Positions 39,758 to 48,916 of a stretch of DNA of 64,000 bases are shown piece after piece. Where the stretch lies: positions 248,001 through 312,000 of the forward strand of contig CAVWDI010000001.1 in assembly GCA_963753725.1 (NCBI GenBank). Reading direction: 5' to 3'. Every line of letters begins with the position of its first letter. Positions within the stretch are counted from its first letter, which is position 1. A model generated the notes under the pieces. The model searched no databases. It was not told where the DNA came from and worked only from the letters and a program-made list of their open reading frames with translations. The translations under genes and the position numbers were made by a program. Origin of the DNA: CAVWDI01 sp963753725. GTDB lineage: Bacteria; Chloroflexota; Anaerolineae; Anaerolineales; UBA4823.

Positions 39758-40759
39758 ATGGAACTTGGAAATAAAATCAAAACTTTAGAATCACTGGTTG
39801 AAGAAATTGGATTTAAAGGGCAAAGTCTGCTCTCGATCAATGATTTATCCAATGACCAGATATACGGATTATTCACATTGGCGAAAATGCTCGAACCATG
39901 GAATCGCTCCAAGGTGGATCTGCTGCCTGATAAAGTATTGGCCGCGCTCTTCTTTCAGCCCAGTACTCGCACGCGCATGAGTTTTGAAACAGCCATGCAC
40001 CGACTGGGTGGATCGGTGATCACCGAAGCCAACCCGATGGTGTCATCATCGGCTGCAAAAGAGGAAAGTCTGGCAGACATGATGAAGGTGATGTCCAAGT
40101 ATGCGAATGTGATCGTTCTTAGGCATCCGAATGACGAAGAAGCTAGAGAAGGCGCCAGTTATTCGGAGTCTCCAGTGATCAATGGTGGTTTTGGTAATTG
40201 GGAACACCCAACTCAGGCGCTTTTAGACCTTTATACACTCTGGCGCACACATGACCGTGTTGAAGGATTGAAGGTTTGCATTGCCAGCGCCGATTTGATC
40301 GCCGCTCGCACCGGACATTCCATGGCTTACGGGCTGGCTCGGTTAGGTGCAAATGTCACGCTCGCTTGTCCTAGCGTAAACCGCACTCCCGATTATGTTT
40401 TGGAAAAGTTGGATAAAGTAGACGGAAATGTACATGAAGCCCTGGATCTCAACCAGGACAGTTTCAACGAACTGATTAGCGATATGGATCTGGTTTACCT
40501 GCCCGGTTGCAGCGCTCCCAAAGGAGCGGAAGCCGAAGCGTTCAAGAAATTAATGGACGATTACTTCGTTCGATTTGATACATTGGACAATACCTACATT
40601 GAAACCGGCAAAATCGTACACGTGACTCATACACTCCCCCGCCGGCCAGGTGAGATCGATCCAAAAATTGACACCTCCCGGCACCAACAATATTTTGAAG
40701 CGATTGCTTACAGCGTATCGATCCGCATGGCATTGGTAGTGAGCATCCTGGGTGTATAG
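39758..40759 (+). CDS. Aspartate/ornithine carbamoyltransferase family enzyme, ATCase-like
   Basis: 333 residues. The carbamoyl phosphate loop is QPSTRTRMSFETAMHRLGG (near residue 68), and the second signature is WEHPTQALLDLYT. The acceptor loop reads HTLPRRPGEID rather than the HPLPR...EI of biosynthetic ATCase, so the second substrate may differ. No pyr genes are near. It is followed by two carbamate kinase genes, which suggests it runs in the catabolic direction, splitting a carbamoylated compound (for example oxalurate or an N-carbamoyl acid) by phosphate. A gggag box precedes the ATG. Confidence 0.85.
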   Translation: MELGNKIKTLESLVEEIGFKGQSLLSINDLSNDQIYGLFTLAKMLEPWNRSKVDLLPDKVLAALFFQPSTRTRMSFETAMHRLGGSVITEANPMVSSSAAKEESLADMMKVMSKYANVIVLRHPNDEEAREGASYSESPVINGGFGNWEHPTQALLDLYTLWRTHDRVEGLKVCIASADLIAARTGHSMAYGLARLGANVTLACPSVNRTPDYVLEKLDKVDGNVHEALDLNQDSFNELISDMDLVYLPGCSAPKGAEAEAFKKLMDDYFVRFDTLDNTYIETGKIVHVTHTLPRRPGEIDPKIDTSRHQQYFEAIAYSVSIRMALVVSILGV

Positions 40760-40827
40760 AAGGATCATAATTTCTAATTTCCTTTTGAATAACCAATTTT
40801 ATTACACAGGATAAGGAAAATATTTTT

Positions 40828-41784
40828 GTGAAGATCGTAATTGCGCTCGATGGAGACCTGCTGGTCTCCGAGGACCAAAGTCAAGGGATGCTGGGGCAAA
40901 TGGAAGCCATCACCGGCATCGCTGATCAATTGGGCGAATTGGTAAAAGCTGGGCATAACCTAGTGATCACGCATGGCAACGCACCTCAGGTGGGCTATAT
41001 GCTGCTCAGAGGTGAAGCTGCCAGGCATATCGTACATCCGCTTCCGCTCGATATCTGCGGCGCAGATACGCAAGGCGCCACAGGTTATATGCTGCAGAAA
41101 GCGCTGAGAAATTGGTTAGATCATCAAGGTTTAGAGAACGAAGTTTTAACCTTGATCACACAGGTTGTCGTCGGAGCGCCTGCACCTCATGGCGCGCCGC
41201 GAACGAAGGGAATTGGTCCTTTTTTTGAACGGGGACGCGCGCAAGCATTAAACAAAAATCATGGCTGGGAATTAGAAATGGTACCCGGACAGGGTTACCA
41301 GAGAGTCGTTCCCTGCCTGACACCCAAATGCATTTTAGAAGCCAATTCAATTCGCTATCTGTTTGAACGTGGGCAGGTTGTGGTCTGTTCGGGCGGCGGT
41401 GGAATCCCGGTCAGAATCAATGAACTTGGGAATATCGTTGGCGTTGAGGCGGTCGTTGACAAAGCCTACACAGCATTCCTACTCGGAGAAGAACTCCAGG
41501 CAGATATGATTATTTTTGTCTCACAATGGGAACGCATTATCAATACCTTCGATCTGGATCTAAACAATGGTTTATTGAATTTTCATTTCAGTGACCTGGA
41601 TAATTTACTTGAGAGGAATACCAAGATTGAAGACACTATGCGGCATAAATTGATCGCCAGTCGAAACCGCATAGAAGAAAATGGAAGACCTGTATTAATT
41701 GTGCCGCCAGATCAACTTGGCAAGGTGCCAGATCGATGTAAAGGAATTCAACTCATTGCTGGAAAAGCTTCAGTAAAAAGTTGA
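40828..41784 (+). CDS. Carbamate kinase homologue 2 with altered GGN loop
   Basis: 318 residues, starting at a GTG after aagga. The fold is clear: THGNAPQVGYMLLRGEAARH, PLDICGADTQGATGYM, CSGGGGIPVRI. Active-site loops are changed: ALDGDL where ALGGNA is expected at residues 6-11, and DKAYTAF where DKDxxS is expected. It keeps the Lys of the TKGIGPF loop. It lies just before a canonical carbamate kinase. It could be a regulatory or heteromeric partner, or a kinase for another carbamoyl or acyl compound. Confidence 0.85.
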   Translation: MKIVIALDGDLLVSEDQSQGMLGQMEAITGIADQLGELVKAGHNLVITHGNAPQVGYMLLRGEAARHIVHPLPLDICGADTQGATGYMLQKALRNWLDHQGLENEVLTLITQVVVGAPAPHGAPRTKGIGPFFERGRAQALNKNHGWELEMVPGQGYQRVVPCLTPKCILEANSIRYLFERGQVVVCSGGGGIPVRINELGNIVGVEAVVDKAYTAFLLGEELQADMIIFVSQWERIINTFDLDLNNGLLNFHFSDLDNLLERNTKIEDTMRHKLIASRNRIEENGRPVLIVPPDQLGKVPDRCKGIQLIAGKASVKS

Positions 41785-41837
41785 AAGGCTCAATCAAGAT
41801 AAACTTAAATTTAATTGAGAAGAAGAGGCGTTTATAT

Positions 41838-42794
41838 ATGTCACAAAAAATAGCAGTCATCGCCATCGGTGGCAATTCCCTGGTAAAAGATAAAGCTCAC
41901 CAATCAGTGCAGGACCAATACAAGGCGGTAAATGAGACCTGCAAACATATCGCCGATATGATCCTTGCAGGATGGACAGTCGCAATAGGTCATGGGAATG
42001 GTCCGCAGGTCGGATTTGTTCTGCGTCGTTCCGAAATAGCATTCCAGGTAGAAGGTATCCATGAGGTGCCATTAGATGTGTGCGGCGCTGATACACAAGG
42101 CGCGACTGGTTATATGCTCCAGCAGAACTTATATAATGAATTTCTAATCAACAATATTGATAAAAAAGTTGCCACAGTTGTTACTCAGGTAGAAGTTGAC
42201 CCAAATGACCCGGCATTTCAACATCCTACCAAACCCATTGGCTCCTTCATGGACCAATCACTAGCGGAGGAAAAACAGGATAAAGAAGGCTGGTCCATCC
42301 GAGAAGATGCTGGACGAGGCTGGCGGCGAGTTGTACCATCTCCGCTTCCCAAACGGGTTGTCGAAGAACCAGCAGTGAAGGAACTGATAAATGCCGGCAT
42401 GTGTGTGATCACCGTTGGCGGTGGGGGCATCCCCGTTATCGCAGATGAATCTGGCAAACTGGTCGGGATAGCGGCAGTTATCGATAAAGACTATGCCTCT
42501 TCTTTATTGGCAAAAGGTGTGGGAGCGGAACTTCTGATCATCAGCACAGCCGTTGAAAAAGTAGCTTTGAACTTCGGTAAACCAAATGAAGAATGGCTCG
42601 ATCGAATGACTTTGGAAGAAGCCAGGAAATATTTCGCTGAAGGCACACATTTTGCCAAAGGCAGTATGGCTCCCAAAATTCAAGCCTGCATATGGTTCCT
42701 CGAAGGTGGGGGCAAAACTGCCATTATTACTAATCCAGAAAACATTGGACGCGCCTTAGCAGGCGAAACAGGAACCTGGATTGTTTCTGAATAA
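41838..42794 (+). CDS. Carbamate kinase, canonical
   Basis: 318 residues. All catalytic motifs are present: VIAIGGNSL, IGHGNGPQVGFVLRRSE, VCGADTQGATGYMLQ, TVGGGGIPVI and VIDKDYASSLLA. It converts carbamoyl phosphate plus ADP into carbamate plus ATP in the last step of anaerobic arginine or allantoin use. The ATG at 41838 is preferred over an in-frame upstream codon at 41781, since an agaggcg box precedes it. It is next to a carbamoyltransferase and a kinase paralogue, and 160 bases before allantoinase. It is equivalent in role to E. coli AllK (YbcF) or YqeA. Confidence 0.92.
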   Translation: MSQKIAVIAIGGNSLVKDKAHQSVQDQYKAVNETCKHIADMILAGWTVAIGHGNGPQVGFVLRRSEIAFQVEGIHEVPLDVCGADTQGATGYMLQQNLYNEFLINNIDKKVATVVTQVEVDPNDPAFQHPTKPIGSFMDQSLAEEKQDKEGWSIREDAGRGWRRVVPSPLPKRVVEEPAVKELINAGMCVITVGGGGIPVIADESGKLVGIAAVIDKDYASSLLAKGVGAELLIISTAVEKVALNFGKPNEEWLDRMTLEEARKYFAEGTHFAKGSMAPKIQACIWFLEGGGKTAIITNPENIGRALAGETGTWIVSE

Positions 42795-42952
42795 AGCGCT
42801 TCAACCACATTAGTGGGTCTCCTCCTTATCTCCTCCCGGGGAATTTGTAATGGAGGCTGGGATTTTTAGCATGGGCTTGCTGGAAATCGCTGCCTCCTCC
42901 CCGTGAGGTAAACAGATACGTTCGTAAATGGCAAATAAAAGGGCTCGAAGAA

Positions 42953-44326
42953 ATGACTGATCTATATCTTAAAAATGCTCAAGTTGTAACCGAATCCGAA
43001 ACTTTTATGGGGGGGTTAGTTATTGAAGGCGGTAAAATCGCGCAGGTAATTAGGGGAGACGTTGAGCTAGCTGCGGAACAAGTCTTGGATTGCGCAGGCA
43101 ATGTCTTGCTTCCTGGGCTTATTGATGATCATGTGCATTTTAATGAACCAGGTCGCGAGGATTGGGAAGGCTACCGGTCGGGCAGCATGGCTGCTGCAGC
43201 TGGAGGGATCACCACTTTCCTGGAAATGCCTCTCAACGCTACCCCGCCCACCATAAACCGTGAGCAGCTTGATATAAAACGCCAGGTTGTTAAAAGTGAA
43301 TCGATTGTGGATTATGGAAACTGGGGCGGATTGGTTGAGGATAACCTGGCTGACCTGCCTGCCCTGAATGAAGGCGGTGTGGTTGGTTTTAAAGCCTTCA
43401 TGAGCAACAGCGGAGTCGATTTTGAGCGCGTGAATGATGATGTTCTTTACGCTGGATTGAAGCTGGCGGGTGAATTAGGCAATCTGGTGGGTACTCATGC
43501 TGAGAATGAATATGTCACCAGCTATCTCGGTAATATGCTTCAGGATGCGGATCGAATCGACCGTGCATCCTGGTATGAGTCCCGACCCCCTTCCGCAGAA
43601 CTAGAGGCGATAAGACGGGCTTGTTTCTGGGCCGGCGCTGCGAATGGAAATTTGCATATTGTCCACATTACGATCCCGGATGGTATTCGTGAGGTATTGG
43701 AAGCAAGAAGCAATGGCATCAAAGTCACCTCGGAAACTTGTCCACACTACCTGGTATTTGACCACGATGATTATGAAGAGATCGGTCCTGCTGCTAAATG
43801 CGCTCCTCCAATTCGTTCACGCCAGACTGTGGAAGAATTATGGAACCTGGTTCTGGATGGTAAGGTGGATACAATCGCCTCAGATCATTCACCCTGCCTT
43901 TGGGAAGACAAGGCACCCGGCATGTTTAATATCTGGAAAGCCTGGGGAGGTATCTCAGGGGTACAAACCATGCTGCCAGCCATCCTGACGGAAGGCGTTC
44001 ATAAGCGTGGAATGCTGTTACAAGATATTGCACGCATGATGTCAGTAAATCCTGCAAAAATTTTTGGTCTTTACCCACAGAAGGGCGCCCTTGAACCTGG
44101 TTCAGATGCCGACATTACAGTTATTGATCTGGATGCAGAGTGGACTCTCTCCGCTGAGCAGTTATTGTATAAGAATAAACACAGCGCTTACATTGGGCAC
44201 AAATTCAAGGGCAAAGTAGTACAAACATTTGTGCGCGGGAAACCAGTATATCAGGACGGCAAAATTGTAGCCTCACCTGGATATGGCAAAGCTTTACGGC
44301 GCCAATACCCGTACAACTACAGTTAG
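42953..44326 (+). CDS. allB: Allantoinase
   Basis: 457 residues of the cyclic amidohydrolase family. The allantoinase signature DDHVHFNEPGREDWEGY (near residue 57) holds two metal His. The carboxylated Lys is in VGFKAFMSNSG, with further ligands in THAENE and HIVHI and Asp in IASDHSP. The C-terminal NKHSAYIGHKFKGKV matches AllB proteins. It hydrolyses allantoin to allantoate in the cytoplasm. Downstream AllE and AllC homologues and an upstream racemase support this. The frame is intact. Confidence 0.93.
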   Translation: MTDLYLKNAQVVTESETFMGGLVIEGGKIAQVIRGDVELAAEQVLDCAGNVLLPGLIDDHVHFNEPGREDWEGYRSGSMAAAAGGITTFLEMPLNATPPTINREQLDIKRQVVKSESIVDYGNWGGLVEDNLADLPALNEGGVVGFKAFMSNSGVDFERVNDDVLYAGLKLAGELGNLVGTHAENEYVTSYLGNMLQDADRIDRASWYESRPPSAELEAIRRACFWAGAANGNLHIVHITIPDGIREVLEARSNGIKVTSETCPHYLVFDHDDYEEIGPAAKCAPPIRSRQTVEELWNLVLDGKVDTIASDHSPCLWEDKAPGMFNIWKAWGGISGVQTMLPAILTEGVHKRGMLLQDIARMMSVNPAKIFGLYPQKGALEPGSDADITVIDLDAEWTLSAEQLLYKNKHSAYIGHKFKGKVVQTFVRGKPVYQDGKIVASPGYGKALRRQYPYNYS

Positions 44327-44364
44327 GTAAATTTGTTTGCTGAGCAGAATGGATAACGATTGTG

Positions 44365-45568
44365 ATGGATCTGAATGCACATGAAAAAGAAGTACTCAAC
44401 TTCATCAACCCGGATGAGGTTGTAGTATTTCTGCAATCACTCATCCAGACCCGCAGTGATTTCCCGCCTGGTGATTGCCGCCTCGCAATACAGGCAGTTG
44501 CAGATAAACTAAAGGGTGCAGGCGTTCAGTTTGAGATTTTTTCAAGACAGGAACTGCAGCCCAACCTGCTTGCAACCTATCCTCCTGATAGTCTTGGAAA
44601 ACGGTTGATGTTCCATGCGCATATCGATACAGTTCCTGCTGGTGAGCGAGAGCGTTGGAGTTATGACCCATATGCCGGCGAATTATCTGATGGATGTGTT
44701 TTTGGTCGTGGAGCCGGGGACGATAAAAGCAGTGTCGCAGCTCAAGTTATGGCGGTCACTGCTCTGGCCCGGGCTGGAGTTTTGCTAGACGGCTGCCTGC
44801 AATTAGCCATCGTTTCCGATGAGGAATCAGGCGGTTTAAACGGAACCAAGTGGCTGCATGATGAGGGCATTCTGGCCTCAGACGCGCTCGTCGTCGGTGA
44901 ACAAACGGACAATCAGGTCGCCATCGCAGAACGGGTCGCTTGTGGAATTGATCTGACAGTATTCGGTAAAAGCGCACATGGCGCCATGCCCTGGGCTGGC
45001 GAAAATGCGGTATTAAAAACAGCCGGCGCTCTTCAGTGGCTTCGATCGAATTTATTTCCACGTCTGCAGGCTCGTAACCATCCCTATCTCCCTCCCCCAA
45101 CTTTAAACATCGGCAGGATTCAGGGTGGCATCCAGTGGAGCATAGTACCAGAACGCTGTACAGTCGAAATGGATCGGCGCTTACTGCCTGGCGAAACGCG
45201 TGAGGCAGCGGTCGAAGAAATCCGGGACTGCCTGGATGAATATTCCAGGCGAGTGGAGCCCCTCAATTTTGAATTGTACTCGAGCGGTGAAGTCGCAAAC
45301 AATATCAATACACCGTCCTGATGATTCATTCGTCAGGATGGCCAACCAAACATTGTCTGATTTATCTGGACAGGATCGCGCTTTGACTGGCTATGCGCAG
45401 ACCAGCGATGGGCGCTGGTTCGCAAATGATGACTTACCTATCATCATTTTTGGACCAAGCAAGCCAGAAGTCGCCCATGCCGCGGATGAATATGTAACTG
45501 AAACGCAATTAATTGAAGCCACACAGTTTTTAACTTTGTTCGCTTTACGCTGGTTGGGTAGGAAATAG
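44365..45568 (+). CDS. M20 family metallopeptidase/deacylase, YgeY-like (one frameshift)
   Basis: About 400 residues after removal of one inserted base near 45315. M20 features are MFHAHIDTVPAG, FGRGAGDDKSSVAAQ (bridging Asp), SDEESGGLNGT and a dimerisation domain (VFGKSAHGAMPW). Relatives remove acyl or carbamoyl groups or dipeptide residues. E. coli YgeY, in the purine-linked ygeW cluster, is the closest parallel in context. The end (FANDDLPIIIFGPSK) is in the second frame. The ATG at 44365 is chosen over a GTG directly before it. The substrate is unknown. Confidence 0.8.
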
Positions 45569-45592
45569 TTCGAACAAGAGGAGAGAAGAACG

Positions 45593-46375
45593 ATGCAAAA
45601 TAAAATGATGGTCGTCAGTGATGGGGATATCACCTCCAGTTGCAGAAGCCGTAACAAACCCGGGGAATATATGCTGCTGCCGCGCGCCAACCGGGTGGAA
45701 CATAAACTCCCGCATTTTCAGGGAGTCGAAGCGCAGGTGCTTACCACCCCTCAGATCAGCGCTCAATTTGTCGAACATGAGCTGTTGGTACAGCCAAACG
45801 GAGGTACCGCAAAACCCAAATCTGAGAATTTAGAGCAATTCTTCTTCGTCTTAGAAGGTGAAATCGATTTTGAGTTGGAAGGTAAGAAGCACAAGATGGT
45901 TGAAGGCGGATTTTGCTGGCTCCCACCCCAACATATGTTTCAATTTATCAATAAGGGTGAGTCCCTGAGCCGGGTCGCCTGGGTGCGCCGGCCGTACAAA
46001 AAGATCGATGGGATCCCGATACCAGATCCAATCATTGCCAATGAAAAAGATGTATCCGCCGAACCGGTGGATACCTATATGGAACAGCATCTGACGCCCT
46101 ATGAAGACTTGGCTTTTGATATGGGCATTAATTTACAGGTGTTTGATCCAGGTGTTTATTTCAGCTTTGTTGAATCGCATGTAATGGAACACGGGCTCTA
46201 CATGTTGTATGGTAGAGGTGTTTATTGGTTGAACGGCGACTATATGGAAGTACAAAAGGATGATTATATTTATATGGCGCCCTGGTGTCCCCAATTCTTT
46301 TATGCAACCGGTTGGGACAAATCTGCCTATCTTTTATATAAGGATGTAAATCGCGACTATACGGACGACTTATAA
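45593..46375 (+). CDS. allE: (S)-ureidoglycine aminohydrolase, bicupin
   Basis: 260 residues with two cupin halves. The C-terminal Mn site pattern is typical of AllE/YlbA: FVESHVMEHGLYMLYGRG (Glu, His), then YIYMAPWCPQFFYATG and SAYLLYKDVNR. It converts (S)-ureidoglycine, the first product of AllC, into (S)-ureidoglycolate and ammonia. It lies after allB in the same direction and starts after a gaggagag box. It is a specific marker that the island handles allantoin rather than only hydantoins. A weak terminator follows. Confidence 0.92.
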   Translation: MQNKMMVVSDGDITSSCRSRNKPGEYMLLPRANRVEHKLPHFQGVEAQVLTTPQISAQFVEHELLVQPNGGTAKPKSENLEQFFFVLEGEIDFELEGKKHKMVEGGFCWLPPQHMFQFINKGESLSRVAWVRRPYKKIDGIPIPDPIIANEKDVSAEPVDTYMEQHLTPYEDLAFDMGINLQVFDPGVYFSFVESHVMEHGLYMLYGRGVYWLNGDYMEVQKDDYIYMAPWCPQFFYATGWDKSAYLLYKDVNRDYTDDL

Positions 46376-46379
46376 ATTT

Positions 46380-46402
46380 AATCGCTCTTATGCGATTCTT
46401 TT
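46380..46402 (+). terminator. Weak terminator after allE
   Basis: Six-base arms (46380-46385 and 46392-46397), a six-base loop and a following cttttt run, 5 bases after the allE stop. It may give partial termination before the reductoisomerase-like gene. Confidence 0.5.
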
Positions 46403-46500
46403 TCTCTGTGATCTTTGTGTCCGAGCTGTTTTAGCGGTAAATCTAATAGATTCGAAAGCCTGAAAAAGGGTCTGATCACCAAAAATATTGGAGGAAGCTT

Positions 46501-47487
46501 ATGGAAAACAAGGTTTTTTTAGATAATGAAGTAAATATGGATGTGCTGGATGGAAAAATTGTTGCTGTTATTGGTTACGGCATCCAGGGGCAGCCGCAAT
46601 CCCTGAATTTACGTGACAGCGGTGTAAATGTAATTGTTGGCGCTGGGCCGCGAAAAAAGTTTCCTGACTGGGATCGTGCTCTGGAAGATGGCTTCGAGGT
46701 TATGAGCATTGAGGAAGCTACTCAAAAGGCTGATGTAATTCATATACTCCTGGCTGACCCCGCCCAACCAGGTGTGTACAGCGATGCAATCCAACCCAAT
46801 CTGGAAGGTGGAAAAACCCTTAGTTTCGCTCATGGTTACAACATACTGTACGGGGCAATCATCCCCCCGGAGAACGTGAATGTAGTGTTATTTGTTCCCA
46901 ATGGTCCCGGTCACATGGTGCGCAAAAAATTCCTGGAAGGTTCAGGAATTTATGGCGCAATTGCTGTTGATCAAGATTTTACCGGTGATGCTAAAGAGAT
47001 CATTCTGGCGATCGCAAAAGGCTGTGGCAGCACACGCGTAGGCGTTGTGGAAGTTTCATTTCAACATGAAACCGAAGGTGATAATTTCGAAGAGCAAGTC
47101 TTATACGGCGGCACCATACACTTGATGAAAACTGTATTCGACACCATGGTTGACAATGGCTATCCGCCCTATTTCGCATACGCCAAAGCCATACGCTCCT
47201 TACGTACCGTAATCGATGTGATGGATGAGATAGGTATCGAGGAATATATTTCACAAAGAGCCAGCAGAACTTGTGAGTTCGCAGTACGCACACGCGGACC
47301 ACGCGTAATCAATGAGGATGAAGTCCGCAAGGTATTCGCAGAGACTGAGCGCGGCCAATTCGGTCGCGATTGGATGGAAGAATGGCATTACGGCATGCCC
47401 CAACTGCACCGCATGCGCAGGACAACCCGCGAGTCCGTTATGGAAAAAGTTGGTAAAGAATGGCGCGAACTCTTTGGAAAAGGTTAA
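46501..47487 (+). CDS. Ketol-acid reductoisomerase-like protein without the second-domain metal ligands
   Basis: 328 residues, of class I KARI length. The NAD(P) fold is clear (VIGYGIQGQPQSLNLRDSG, Gly25-x-Gly27-x-x-Gly30) and His111 is kept in FAHGYNI. By eye alignment, the KARI Lys of KGPGH is Asn134, the metal ligands Asp194 and Glu198 are kept (TEGDNFEEQ), but the two Glu of the ECLHE helix are Lys229 and Ser233. Acetolactate isomeroreduction is therefore unlikely. No ilv gene is near. It lies directly after allE, where a ureidoglycolate or ureidoglycine dehydrogenase would be expected. Strong ggagg start box. Confidence 0.85.
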   Translation: MENKVFLDNEVNMDVLDGKIVAVIGYGIQGQPQSLNLRDSGVNVIVGAGPRKKFPDWDRALEDGFEVMSIEEATQKADVIHILLADPAQPGVYSDAIQPNLEGGKTLSFAHGYNILYGAIIPPENVNVVLFVPNGPGHMVRKKFLEGSGIYGAIAVDQDFTGDAKEIILAIAKGCGSTRVGVVEVSFQHETEGDNFEEQVLYGGTIHLMKTVFDTMVDNGYPPYFAYAKAIRSLRTVIDVMDEIGIEEYISQRASRTCEFAVRTRGPRVINEDEVRKVFAETERGQFGRDWMEEWHYGMPQLHRMRRTTRESVMEKVGKEWRELFGKG

Positions 47488-47547
47488 TCTACTATTCGTG
47501 TACTGCGAAGAACCAGTAATAGATTATGAAAATTATGGAGTGTTTAT

Positions 47548-48036
47548 ATGGATGAAATTACCTTCAATCAAGGTGAGACAATCGAGCAGTTCATCGATGG
47601 CATGCAGAATAACAAGGAAGAATTCAATCAAATCCTTTCAGAAATTGATCTTGATGAACCATCTCCTGGGACTCTACCAGATGATCTCAATGTAATGGTT
47701 ATTGCTGAGGATTGGTCGGGGGATGTCTTGTATAACGCCCCGGTACTTTTCGCAATAGCACAAAGCGAGGGTTGGAACGTGAGGGTGTTCAAAAGGGATC
47801 AATTCCCTGAACTCATTCTTCCCTACCGCAAAGATGGTCTTTATCACTCCATCCCAGTGTTCGTTTTCTATGATAAGGATTTTAATGAATTAGGGAACTG
47901 GATCGAACGACCATCTGCAGCCACAAAACTTATCGATGAAGAATCTTTAAAATTACGTCGCCGTTTGCGAGAAGAGCACAAAGATGAATGGCGCCAGGAA
48001 ACAATCCAGGAAATCCTTTCCTTGAAATTAAATTGA
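47548..48036 (+). CDS. Thioredoxin-fold protein lacking the active-site Cys
   Basis: 162 residues of a thioredoxin-like group in which the usual motif is DWCGD. Here it reads EDWSGDVLYNAPVLFAIA, so the redox Cys is Ser. Other family landmarks remain (SIPVFVFYDKDFNELGNWIERPS). The C-terminal third is a charged helix (LKLRRRLREEHKDEWRQE). It is unlikely to be an oxidoreductase and may be a chaperone or subunit. It lies 60 bases after the reductoisomerase-like gene with a good box (ggag) and is probably cotranscribed with it. Confidence 0.75.
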   Translation: MDEITFNQGETIEQFIDGMQNNKEEFNQILSEIDLDEPSPGTLPDDLNVMVIAEDWSGDVLYNAPVLFAIAQSEGWNVRVFKRDQFPELILPYRKDGLYHSIPVFVFYDKDFNELGNWIERPSAATKLIDEESLKLRRRLREEHKDEWRQETIQEILSLKLN

Positions 48037-48148
48037 ATTTATGCCTGCTGTAATTCGAAGGTGCAAAAGGTGGATTGAAAGAGGCTGGGATACCGGAAGA
48101 TACGGTTTTAGTCCCGGAATGTGGGACGAGAGAGAGTAAAACATATTT

Positions 48149-48916
48149 ATGTCCAATGAACAAGTAGGATCAGAAACGATTGATCTTATGAGGGCTCACC
48201 GCTCGGTTCGAGATTATAAGTCAGACCCAATTCCTGATGAGCTCATCCGACAAATAATCCGCTCCGCGCAATGGGCATCCACGACCCATTTCCGCCAGAC
48301 CTACAGCGTGGTGGCAATAAAAGACCAGGAAAAGAAAAACCAGTTATTTCAGCTGTGCGGCAAACAGAAGTGGATCATTGAATGCCCATTATTCCTGGTT
48401 TTTCTCGCTGATATGAACCGGTTGGAGGTTGTATGTAGGCAATATGGGAAGCGAGTCAATCTGGAACACACAGAGACATTCTTAATGGCAGTGTTGGATG
48501 TGGGTTTATTTATGCAGAATGCTGCTTTGGCGATAGAATCGTTTGGGCTGGGGATGGTGATGATCGGCGGTATTCGAAATCACCCTTCAGAGATAAATGA
48601 ACTTTTGGAACTGCCATACGGAGTTTTTGCGGTCAACGGGATGTGTGTAGGATATCCTGGTAAATTAAAAGAACAGAAGCCTCGTCTGCCGCTGGATGAA
48701 GTTTTACACTGGGAAAGCTACCAATCCCATGGCCGGAGCCAGCGGCTGGAAGAGTATGATCAAGCTATCCAAGAGGCTGAAGTGTACCGCCGCCAAAATG
48801 GCCAACTGCGAGGCTGGAGTGAAGCCATGGCTTCAAACACTTCCAGGCCGCCGCTTGAAGGTGAACGTATGAACATTCGAGCGATATTAAGAGAACAGGG
48901 ATTCGAATTAAAATGA
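48149..48916 (+). CDS. NfsA-type nitroreductase-fold flavoprotein
   Basis: 255 residues. FMN-binding nitroreductase pattern: LMRAHRSVRDYKSDPIPDEL at the N-terminus, IIRSAQWASTTHFRQTYSVVAI, and AALAIESFGLGMVMIGGIRNHP in the core. It resembles NADPH-dependent flavin or nitro reductases with a C-terminal extension. In this operon it could recycle reduced cofactor or reduce a purine or hydantoin intermediate, which is inference. It overlaps the next gene by four bases (ATGA). Just before it, 48050-48148 encodes a short orphan peptide-like fragment. Confidence 0.82.
   Translation: MSNEQVGSETIDLMRAHRSVRDYKSDPIPDELIRQIIRSAQWASTTHFRQTYSVVAIKDQEKKNQLFQLCGKQKWIIECPLFLVFLADMNRLEVVCRQYGKRVNLEHTETFLMAVLDVGLFMQNAALAIESFGLGMVMIGGIRNHPSEINELLELPYGVFAVNGMCVGYPGKLKEQKPRLPLDEVLHWESYQSHGRSQRLEEYDQAIQEAEVYRRQNGQLRGWSEAMASNTSRPPLEGERMNIRAILREQGFELK

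Noticed and set aside
42795..42952. Riboswitch or attenuator before allB
   Set aside because: There are repeated cctcctccccg phrases, but I could not build a convincing conserved structure or match it to a known riboswitch class.
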